In this document: piece after piece, positions 1 to 6,700 of the stretch
Layout of the letters: the number at the start of each line of letters is the position of its first letter
How positions within the stretch are numbered: position 1 is the stretch's first letter
Source: a virus
IMG/VR virus record: IMGVR_UViG_3300030329_004121
Coordinates: 1 to 28,736 of that record
DNA length: 28,736 nucleotides
Reading direction: 5' to 3' (one strand)
The notes under the pieces: model-generated
Seen by the model: the letters and a program-made list of their open reading frames with translations, nothing else
Told to the model about the DNA's origin: nothing
Database searches by the model: none
Program-made: the position numbers and the translations under genes

Positions 1-257
1 TTAAAATGTTTTTTTAATTCTAATATTATTGGCGCAGACTCTTTTATAAGTTTAGCTGGTATTTTTTTATCGTAGTTTTCTACATTATTATCTTTAGCAG
101 TTTTAGCAAATGCAGACTCTATATTGTCAAACTTCTTTACAAAATCTTTTTTTAAAGGTATTTTAGTAAGCGCTTTAATTTCTTGTGAAGTATCAAATGT
201 ATTATCACCTGGTGGCTTCATTTTTTTAAAACTTGATATGTCAAAATCTTTAAACAT
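1..257 (-). CDS. N-terminal part of a hypothetical phage protein (cut by the window edge)
   Basis: An open frame starts at the ATG at 257-255 and runs without a stop to base 1, giving 85 residues of an incomplete protein. Its start overlaps the stop of the upstream gene by 8 bp (ATGTTTAA), which argues for a real, translationally coupled gene. The visible part is soluble and Lys-rich: a short N-terminus, a PPGDNTFDTSQEIKAL segment, then IPLKKDFVKKFDNIESAFAK and a helix ending in ILELKKHF. From memory, this resembles the region just before the RPRP active-site motif in PAP2-superfamily phosphatase-like proteins of marine phages. The motif itself would lie outside the window, so that assignment is speculative. 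The reading frame is fairly sure, the function is not. Confidence 0.6.
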   Translation of the reverse strand, partial: MFKDFDISSFKKMKPPGDNTFDTSQEIKALTKIPLKKDFVKKFDNIESAFAKTAKDNNVENYDKKIPAKLIKESAPIILELKKHF

Positions 258-705
258 TTTTTCTCGCTTTTCTTATTGCTTCTTTACCTCTTTTAAATAT
301 TGCTGCAACTTGTGTTTTTTTCATTACTTTTGCTCTCTGCTCCCCTACAGTTAATATCTGTATCTTACGGGCATAAGGCTTATTTATTTTTTTAACTTTA
401 GCTACAGTGGCTCTAGCGTCACTAGGTGTTGCAAACTTAATACTTACAGTATCTTTTGGATTTTCATCTGTATATAAACGTCTACCACTACCTTTAGGTT
501 TTTTACCAGTACCAACTATAGGATCTTTACGTTTAGCAGGTGAGGGTCTATTAGTTTGCATGTTTATAAACCAATTACACAATTGTTTATCTCTAGCTGT
601 AGCTCCTTTACGAGCTTTTAAACGTCTACACTTATTTACAGTTACATCACCACCATAAACTTTATTTATCCTAGCTTTTAAAACACCTCTATATGCTTTA
701 CTCAT
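250..705 (-). CDS. Small basic hypothetical phage protein (151 aa)
   Basis: A strongly basic 151-residue protein without a signal peptide or membrane segment. It starts at ATG 705, overlapping the upstream stop by 8 bp (ATGAGTAA), and its own end overlaps the next start by 8 bp, so it sits in a tightly coupled string. Residues about 65-85 carry a GSGRRLYTDENPKDTV block followed by an IKFAT segment. I recall this block from other small Lys/Arg-rich proteins of marine phages, but cannot name the family. Two cysteines occur near the N-terminus (KCRR and LCNW). The charge and the company of other basic proteins suggest nucleic-acid binding, perhaps packaged with the genome; that is inference. The gene is well supported, its role is open. 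Confidence 0.8.
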   Translation of the reverse strand: MSKAYRGVLKARINKVYGGDVTVNKCRRLKARKGATARDKQLCNWFINMQTNRPSPAKRKDPIVGTGKKPKGSGRRLYTDENPKDTVSIKFATPSDARATVAKVKKINKPYARKIQILTVGEQRAKVMKKTQVAAIFKRGKEAIRKARKNV

Positions 706-967
706 TTTTCTTTTTACCTAAACGTTTTCTAACTATTTCTTGAGTTTTTCTCATTTTAGCAGCATAACTAGGATTTTTTTTACGATTAAAAACTATTTGT
801 TGATTTAAACTAGCTATTGATCTAGCTAAAGTTTTACGAGTTTTTATTATAAATGTAGCTAATCTACTAGGTGATAATGTTTTAAATTTACCTTTAGCAT
901 CTGGCGCGTCTGAGTGCTTAAAATCACCCATACGTTTTTTAAATGGATTATTATCTTGCGTAAACAT
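698..967 (-). CDS. Small basic hypothetical phage protein (89 aa)
   Basis: A Lys/Arg-rich protein with no recognised domain, predicted to be mostly helical after an N-terminal stretch MFTQDNNPFKKRMGDF. The frame also offers a GTG at 973, two codons earlier. I choose the ATG at 967 because it forms a TAATG overlap with the stop of the upstream gene, the same arrangement seen at several other junctions in this region. It ends in a very basic tail (RKRLGKKKNE). It overlaps the next gene by 8 bp. Position and composition suggest the same kind of job as its neighbours, possibly DNA binding or a minor virion component. No function can be read directly. Confidence 0.72.
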   Translation of the reverse strand: MFTQDNNPFKKRMGDFKHSDAPDAKGKFKTLSPSRLATFIIKTRKTLARSIASLNQQIVFNRKKNPSYAAKMRKTQEIVRKRLGKKKNE

Positions 968-1200
968 TAGCACTTACCTTGTCTCTGCGTTTTAGCAGCC
1001 CACATATTAGCATACGCAGAAGGATAAACTTTAAATTTACGTTTAGCAGCTGCTTTACAACTAGCTGTTAGTTTTACTAAAGCTGGAGATGTTTTTTTCT
1101 TCATCTTCAACATACTATCTATTTTTTTAGCTTGACCAGCATGTAAATTACTAGCTTTTTTAAGCTCTTTTGATATTTTTTTTAGTTTTTGTTTGTTCAT
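967..1200 (-). CDS. Small basic protein with a YPSAYAN motif (77 aa)
   Basis: A 77-residue Lys-rich protein whose first half is a charged helix (KKISKELKKASNLHAGQAKK). The C-terminal third contains KRKFKVYPSAYANMWAAK. This F-x-V-[YW]-PSAYA pattern recurs, as I remember it, in small proteins of marine phages and of some large eukaryotic DNA viruses, where it is annotated only as a domain of unknown function (possibly DUF5872; the name is uncertain). The protein ends in Cys. ATG 1200 follows an A/T-rich leader (AAAAATAAAAAATT) with no Shine-Dalgarno. The stop overlaps the next ATG as TAATG, implying coupled translation. A role in virion DNA binding is inference from charge and context. Confidence 0.78.
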   Translation of the reverse strand: MNKQKLKKISKELKKASNLHAGQAKKIDSMLKMKKKTSPALVKLTASCKAAAKRKFKVYPSAYANMWAAKTQRQGKC

Positions 1201-1212
1201 AATTTTTTATTT

Positions 1213-1608
1213 TTAACATCTCCATCTACGCCTAGCAGCTAAACCTCTCTCGCTTTTCCAACTTTTTGATCTAGCACAAAACGACTTACGTCTTGCCGCG
1301 TCTTTTTTTGAAGGATTTTTTCCTGTTACCGCTGTTTTTAATTTACTACCTGGATTTTTACGTCTATACTCTTTTACACCTTTTTCAGTCATACCGCCAC
1401 CCGCGGCACCGCCTCTAGCTTTTTTATCTTTAGCTACTTTATTAAAGTTTTTACCTCTACCTATAGTTCTACGAGGTTCTGCTTTTGCAAATAAAGGTGA
1501 TCCATCGTTTCTTCTACGACCACAACTAGTGACAGGAAAAGGATTATCTCCTTGAATATATCCTTTTGTTTTTTCAAACATACTATTTTGTCGCTCGCTT
1601 CCAGGCAT
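1213..1608 (-). CDS. Arg/Lys-rich, Gly-rich hypothetical phage protein (131 aa)
   Basis: A basic 131-residue protein in recognisable blocks: an N-terminal GYIQGDNPFPVTSCGRRR segment, a flexible Gly/Ala-rich middle (ARGGAAGGGMTEKG), then YRRKNPGSKLKTAVTGK, RRKSFCARS and an Arg-rich end, RRRWRC. The NPGSKLKTAVT and RRKSFCARS blocks with a final [RK]W-x-C tail recur, in my memory, in small uncharacterised proteins of marine viruses. Three cysteines (in TSCG, SFCA and at the C-terminus) are spaced like possible metal ligands or disulfide partners, but no known finger motif is matched. ATG 1608 lies one base after the stop of the holin-like gene. The function is unknown; nucleic-acid binding is plausible. 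Confidence 0.8.
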   Translation of the reverse strand: MPGSERQNSMFEKTKGYIQGDNPFPVTSCGRRRNDGSPLFAKAEPRRTIGRGKNFNKVAKDKKARGGAAGGGMTEKGVKEYRRKNPGSKLKTAVTGKNPSKKDAARRKSFCARSKSWKSERGLAARRRWRC

Positions 1609-1609
1609 T

Positions 1610-1831
1610 TTATTTGTTTTTTACTTTTTCAAACGAACTAATACCAAAACATCCTAGTGTTACCCATACAAATGAATTATATATTACTTCGTTAATTACT
1701 AACTCTCCATCTACGAATATAAAACTAGTTACTAAATCTGCTATAGCAAACAACACCATAACTACAAAAGAAGCAAATCCAACTATGTTCTTTTCGTTTA
1801 TTTCGTTTTTATCTTTAAATAAGCTCCACAT
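1610..1831 (-). CDS. Two-helix small membrane protein, holin-like (73 aa)
   Basis: A 73-residue membrane protein with a charged N-terminus (residues 1-15), a first hydrophobic helix at about 16-39, a short acidic turn (DGE), a second helix at about 46-66 and a Lys-rich tail. Size and topology fit small phage holins of the two-helix class, with both ends inside. There is no specific family signature, so holin is a candidate call made from topology and from neighbours that are also envelope-directed. ATG 1831 forms a TAATG overlap with the stop of the 29-aa Cys-rich ORF. The next gene starts one base after its stop. No endolysin is recognisable in the window, so a full lysis cassette is not shown. 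Confidence 0.65.
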   Translation of the reverse strand: MWSLFKDKNEINEKNIVGFASFVVMVLFAIADLVTSFIFVDGELVINEVIYNSFVWVTLGCFGISSFEKVKNK

Positions 1832-1920
1832 TACTTACAACAACAATTTTCGTCACAAGCACCTATACAAATTGTACCAAAACTTATTTTACATAATATT
1901 TCACATATAAATTTTTTCAT
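1831..1920 (-). CDS. Cysteine-rich micro-ORF (29 aa)
   Basis: This very short frame, ATG 1920 to TAA 1831-1833, encodes 29 residues, seven of them Cys (positions 6, 10, 18, 22, 26, 27 and 28). The rest alternates hydrophobic and small residues. Support for coding comes from the A-rich leader before the ATG (AAAATAAAACT), the exact TAATG overlap with the next gene, and the fact that it fills an otherwise unexplained gap in a gene-dense strand. CxxxC spacing at 6-10 and 18-22 and the terminal CCC could bind metal, form disulfides or be acylated. The peptide is hydrophobic enough to sit at a membrane. The function is unknown; a role linked to the neighbouring envelope proteins is inference. Confidence 0.5.
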   Translation of the reverse strand: MKKFICEILCKISFGTICIGACDENCCCK

Positions 1921-1930
1921 AGTTTTATTT

Positions 1931-2035
1931 TTATAAATGTTTTATACAACAATCTTTTTCTTTTTTTTCTGTAATTTTTTCAGGAACAGAACAACCTGCT
2001 AAAAACAAAAGTAATATAAATAATATTTTTATCAT
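1931..2035 (-). CDS. 34-aa predicted lipoprotein (possible outer-membrane spanin subunit)
   Basis: ATG 2035 begins one base after the stop of the thioredoxin-like gene and the frame closes at 1931-1933. The 34-residue product has a typical lipoprotein signal: MIK, a run of Ile/Leu/Phe, then the lipobox L12-A13-G14-C15. After cleavage a mature peptide of only 20 residues would remain, with a charged KITEKKEKD stretch, a CC pair at 29-30 and a short basic end. A tiny lipoprotein near a membrane-anchored coiled-coil protein recalls the o-spanin/i-spanin (Rz1/Rz) pair that fuses inner and outer membrane at lysis. The mature part is short and lacks the Pro-richness of many Rz1 proteins, so the spanin role is tentative; the lipoprotein signal is clear. 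Confidence 0.62.
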   Translation of the reverse strand: MIKILFILLLFLAGCSVPEKITEKKEKDCCIKHL

Positions 2036-2036
2036 A

Positions 2037-2363
2037 TTAAAAATCACTCATTAATTGATTATCTATTTCTTCTTGCACTTCTTCTTTTGTTGCTACCATT
2101 TTAAAACTTAAATCAGCTTGAAACCTAGCAACTTCTTCACCATCTTTAAATATAATAATAGTAGGTATAACTGCTATTTTATGCTTTGTAGCCATGTCAG
2201 GATTTTTAGCTATATCAACATGTCCTTTAGTTTTACAGTCTTCAAGATCCATAAACCAAGCGGCTGCGTTATTTTTATTCCACTCTGCATTAAAATGAGT
2301 TGCTTTTATTTGACCAAAAGCACTATTACAAAATAAAAAAAGTATAAATAATAATTTTTTCAT
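2037..2363 (-). CDS. Exported thioredoxin-fold protein lacking the CXXC active site (108 aa)
   Basis: Residues 1-17 form a Sec signal peptide ending AFG before Q18, a Bacteroidota-style cleavage site. The mature part keeps thioredoxin landmarks: a FNAEW strand (24-28), VDIAKNPDMATKHKI (49-63), the cis-proline in VIPT (Pro67) and the next strand IIIFKDGEEVARF (69-81). Where thioredoxins have W-C-G-P-C, this protein has W28-N-K-N-N32, so both redox cysteines are missing. The only Cys left in the mature chain is C43. It cannot act as a classical disulfide oxidoreductase. A binding, scaffolding or inhibitory role in the periplasm is inference. It starts by TAATG overlap after the coiled-coil membrane gene and precedes the lipoprotein gene by one base. 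Confidence 0.82.
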   Translation of the reverse strand: MKKLLFILFLFCNSAFGQIKATHFNAEWNKNNAAAWFMDLEDCKTKGHVDIAKNPDMATKHKIAVIPTIIIFKDGEEVARFQADLSFKMVATKEEVQEEIDNQLMSDF

Positions 2364-2644
2364 TACCTATTATAAAGTTTATCTTCTATTTTTTCTAGTG
2401 TTTCTTTTATTTCTTCAACATCAGATTGCGTAGTCATAATAGTATTACGAATCATCTGATCTTTCATATCAAACTCCATACGAGTAACATCTGGTGGTAA
2501 TGGTGCTGGCAACTCTTTTGCTTCAGCAATATCAGCTTGTAAAGCAAACCACATGCCTATTATAGTTGCCATAGCAAAACCTATAGCTATTAAAGTTTTA
2601 ATACTTACGTTAAACCCAGTATCTTCGTTTAATTCTTTTGCCAT
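2363..2644 (-). CDS. Single-pass membrane protein with C-terminal coiled coil (i-spanin-like candidate, 93 aa)
   Basis: Residues 1-14 are polar, 15-35 form one membrane helix, 43-52 are Pro-rich (ELPAPLPPDV), and about 58-91 form a charged heptad-like helix (TTQSDVEEIKETLEKIEDKL). Without a cleavable signal, the expected topology is N-terminus in the cytoplasm and coiled coil in the periplasm. That is the design of Rz-type i-spanins, although similar small proteins can be holin partners or unrelated. I remember close look-alikes as frequent in marine phage genomes, always unnamed. It starts one base after the stop of the outer-membrane protein gene and its TAA overlaps the next ATG. The small lipoprotein two genes on would be the natural partner if this is a spanin. 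Confidence 0.72.
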   Translation of the reverse strand: MAKELNEDTGFNVSIKTLIAIGFAMATIIGMWFALQADIAEAKELPAPLPPDVTRMEFDMKDQMIRNTIMTTQSDVEEIKETLEKIEDKLYNR

Positions 2645-2645
2645 G

Positions 2646-3725
2646 TTAAAATATAGTATAATTCATTCCTAATTTAAAGTCGTACCACTCTCTGTTCCAG
2701 TACTTATTATATTTACCCTCTATAAAATATCCTAGTTGTTTATTTTGTTTTATTCCGTATATTAAACCACCTGAGTAATCATACCATTGGCCATCAACAT
2801 AGTTATGATAACTAAACTCGCTACCATCATCATAGTGCCAAGGCATTAAACTACCCCAAGCGTGTAACCATGTTTTTTTAGAATATTTGTAGTAATCAAA
2901 ACCTACAACAACTGAGTGCTGTATTGTTTTCTTTAATTCGTTTCTCTTCTTTTGTGTGTAATCAGATAGTACTTGCGGTATAACAACTGCTTCCCAAACT
3001 TCTGCGCTAGTAGCTACAAGCTCACCAGCTGGGTTGTAGTATTCGTTGCTATACACATCAACTTCGTAGCCTTCTTGTAACGCTAAATAAGTGTAATGTA
3101 TATTACCATTATCTAACATCCACTCATCTAACGCATTGTAGCCGTATGGCTCTGCAAGTCGATGTGTTAACCCTGCGTTCCAAGATAAATGTTTACCTTT
3201 ACGCTGTCTATATCTTTCAGATGCTTCAAAGTATTTTATATCTGCAAAACCATCTTCTAAGTATTCTAATTTTAAAGCAAAGAAGTTCACACATAACTCA
3301 TCAGCACAGCCATCATCAGAGCTAAATCTAATAAAGTGGTGTTGATCCATATAGTCTACACCTTCTTGCCTTTTGTAATCAACCTCAAATAAGTATTCAA
3401 CTCCTCTAATCTTACCGACAGTGGCCGCGTCACTGTAATTAGATTCCGTTCCATCATAAAATGTTTGCGCTTTATTTTCATAGCCAAACCTCGCTATCTT
3501 ACGTAAACCTATGGTAAAATTATAATCATAAGGAGTTGAAATAGTTTGTGTAGATAAACCATTATCTACAGAAAATATATCAACGTCAGAAAGTGATGTC
3601 CCACCATTGACAGCGGCGTAGAACGTAGAAAACTTTAACATCTTCTTAACGTCTTCAACTCCAAACTGTTGAGCTACTACTATATTAGATATAAATAGTA
3701 GCAATATTATTAGTCTTCTTACCAT
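2646..3725 (-). CDS. Predicted outer-membrane beta-barrel protein (359 aa)
   Basis: A Sec signal peptide covers residues 1-18 (MVRRLIILLLFISNIVVA), before QQ, typical of Bacteroidota. The mature chain is rich in aromatic residues and alternates polar and non-polar positions in many short strands (for example FTIGLRKIARFGY and GYFIEGKYNKYWN). It ends in Phe, as expected for proteins folded by the BAM machinery. An acidic, Asp/Tyr-rich middle includes FIRFSSDDGCADELC, where two Cys may form a disulfide. A phage-made outer-membrane barrel could block receptors against superinfection, alter permeability or help lysis; none of these is shown. ATG 3725 is preceded by AATAAAAAG. The gene heads the run of envelope-directed genes. 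Confidence 0.72.
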   Translation of the reverse strand: MVRRLIILLLFISNIVVAQQFGVEDVKKMLKFSTFYAAVNGGTSLSDVDIFSVDNGLSTQTISTPYDYNFTIGLRKIARFGYENKAQTFYDGTESNYSDAATVGKIRGVEYLFEVDYKRQEGVDYMDQHHFIRFSSDDGCADELCVNFFALKLEYLEDGFADIKYFEASERYRQRKGKHLSWNAGLTHRLAEPYGYNALDEWMLDNGNIHYTYLALQEGYEVDVYSNEYYNPAGELVATSAEVWEAVVIPQVLSDYTQKKRNELKKTIQHSVVVGFDYYKYSKKTWLHAWGSLMPWHYDDGSEFSYHNYVDGQWYDYSGGLIYGIKQNKQLGYFIEGKYNKYWNREWYDFKLGMNYTIF

Positions 3726-3755
3726 CTTTTTATTATCACTTATTTTTTTAATTGT

Positions 3756-6700
3756 TTACTTAAATTTAAAATTTTTAAAACCTTTTGATTTTCTATTACT
3801 CTTTTGTTTTTTAATACTTTCTTTTACTTTTTCAACTTCTTCATTTTTAACACCAACATCCCATTGACTCCAACCTAAAGCCATAGCTAGCCTTTGCCAC
3901 CATTCGTTTTCTGAGTTAGCAGCTTGTCGCAGGTTAGTTACTTTACGATGCAACCTAGCTAGTGGTATATTAGTAGTAGCTTCAACAGCGTTACCTACAG
4001 CGCCCCATATAGGATTATCAATATCAAAAGTTTCCATTTCTTTTATTACTTTTTTATTGTAATCATAAGTTTTTTCAGCGCTACTAAGTTTTCTAGCTTT
4101 AATACCTATTGGTGGTGATAACTGTAACATCTCCATCATTAAAGCATTGTCTTCTTTACCCCAACCTTTACCTTGCTGTTCAGCCCATTTTTTAGCTGTA
4201 TTTTTAATAGTAGATACTATAGCACCACCAACGCCCATACCTCTTAATATTGTATCTATACTACCACTTATTATTCTATCTCTTTTCTTTGAGAAAAACT
4301 CTTCATCTTGCTCATCATCATCAAACATCATAGCGAACAAAGCTGTTTGTAAACCATAAAATATAACGTTTTGTACAGCTCCGTAATATATTATTTTAGA
4401 TACATTAGACATATCACTGTTTACTTGATTTTTATAAGGTGGTGTTTTTCTTCTATTAATTAAATCTAAACCAGCCTTTTTAATTAATCTAACGTATTGT
4501 GATGGTGTATTTTGAAACGCTAGTATCATACGGCCAAGCGGTGAAGCTTGCTCTTGTGATATTTTATCTGGTCTAGCTGACTGCTGAGTTGACTCAGCTA
4601 CTTCTTGAAAATCATTAAAAGCTTTAGTTTCAGCTTCTTTTTGTGATAAACCTTGTTTTAAATAAGTATTTAATCTATTACGATACATAGCAGAACCACC
4701 TAATGATATTGCAAAACTATCAGCAATTTGTGTAGGTAAAAAACCTATTTGTAATAAATGTCTAATAGCAGCTCTTACAGGTTCTTTTGATTTAGCTACA
4801 GCAGTAGATAACTCGGCGGCGTTAACATCAAACGCTGTTCCAGCTCTTCTTTGTTTCAACATGTCTGAGTTAAATATCATACTAAAGTCTTGCCAAAACT
4901 GTTTTTGATTAGCAAAAGCTTTAGCAGCTTTAAATATGTTGTTATCACCAAAGTTTATAAAGTTAACTGTAGATATAGTTTGTAGCACAGCAGATCTAGC
5001 GTTAAAAAACATAGTAGCACCAATAGATCCGTTTAAATAATCTAAAAATTTATTTACAGTTCTGTTTTTACCTACAGTTCTATTTGTACCGTTTTTAGTT
5101 CTATATATAATATCTTCTAAAGCTTCTCTAAAATCTCTACCATAAGCAGCCTCAATTTTATTTAAATTTTCTTTACTAAATATTATATCAGAGTTTTCTA
5201 TAAATTCACCAAAAAATTGCTTTCTACCAACTCTACCAGTAGCATCAGCTAAATCAGTTCTTATATCACCTGTTTCCCAGTGCTCACTTGGCTCTACGTA
5301 ACCTTGTTCTTGTTTAGATATTATACCTATAGACTCTGCAAAAGCTTGTAGCTCTATATCACTAGTAACTAAATCAGTTAATTCTTTTATATCTGTTTCA
5401 GACATACCAGGAATATCAAAACCTGCTTTATTCCACAAATAAACTCTAACAGCATCAGAATAGTAATAATCACCATCTGGAGTTTTCTTTGTTAATTTTT
5501 TTCTCATTTCAGGAAACTGTCTTATCAAGCTTTTGTAATCGTTTGCTATTGCTTGTCTAGCCTCGTTTAATTCAGTATAAGCTCTATTTAGTGGTTTTAA
5601 TAAAGCTTTTTCAAAAAAGTCCCTATGTTTATTACCTAACCTACCTGATCCCATAAAGTTATAAAGTAATCCAGCAAAGTCTTCGTGTGATGGTGGTATA
5701 AAAAATCTAAACTTACCTTTGCCTTCACCACGTTTTCTTGCCTTAGCTTGTGAATATCTTTTTTCTGATTTTATTCCAGTTACGTCTTGAAGTATATCAT
5801 TAAAGCCTTTGTCTAATGTTTGGCTAAACTTAACTCTTGCTTGTTGAACTTTTGATTTAACATCAAATTGATCTAACATGTTCTTAACAGCTTGTACATT
5901 TTGTAGAGCATCATCAGCAAAATAAAAATCATTATAACCTTCACCAACTTTATTAGCTATCCAAAGTGCTTTAGCTTCACTAGTACTATTACCTAAACCA
6001 GTTATATTTTTTAAAGGTATATTTAAACCGTTAGCTTTTAAAAAATCAAATATAGCTTTTTGAGCTCTAGGTGGTCTAGCTGTTAATACAAACATGTTTT
6101 CAGGACCAAATTTACCCTGTAGCTTCATAGCCTTATTAAACAAAGGTGCTAACTTACCTTTTACAACTTTATTAAAATCTGAAAAGTCAAACGTGTAACC
6201 TTGATCTAATAAGCTTTCATATGTACTAGCATATTGCTCAGCATTTAAAGTTCCTGTTTCTCCATCAGGCTTTGTGTATTTAACTAAAGACTCTGTAGTA
6301 GCTAAAGTATCGTCAAAATCTAAAACAGTAATACCTTTTGATGGATTTTTAGCAGATCTAGAAAATCTAATACTTTTATCTAAAACTAAACTACCTTGTA
6401 AGTTTTCTTTAGTTGGCACTACAAGATTAAGCAACATGTCTTCTTTTCTTGTTAAGCTAACAGCTTTTTTAGGTGTTTTTAAAGAGTTTTTAAGCATTTT
6501 GTTTTGAAACTGTAAAGTAAAGCGAACATACCTATCGTTTTGCATTTTGCCTTTTCTCATTACTTTTACGTTACTAGTTCTATCTGCCATAGTATCTTTA
6601 GCTCCAGAATTAAAAACCCTTACGTGTGTTTCTATTCTAGCCATGTTTAATATGTAAGGCACGTTAGGTCCAAGAACAGAATTTGGAACAAAAGAATACA

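Noticed and set aside
124-354. Plus-strand open frame of 76 codons near the left edge
   Set aside because: It lies antisense over two coupled minus-strand genes and its product has the Phe/Cys/Ser-rich look of antisense translation. All other evidence puts coding on the minus strand.
970-973. GTG at 973 as start of the 89-aa basic protein
   Set aside because: The ATG at 967 forms the TAATG junction repeated elsewhere in the region; the GTG would add only two residues and a longer overlap.
6305-6320. DFDDT as the metal-binding DxD motif of a virion RNA polymerase, as in crAss-like phages
   Set aside because: The context (T-V-L-D-F-D-D-T-L, then TARPP and a later FADD motif) matches HAD hydrolases. 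No polymerase motifs are seen in the rest of the protein.
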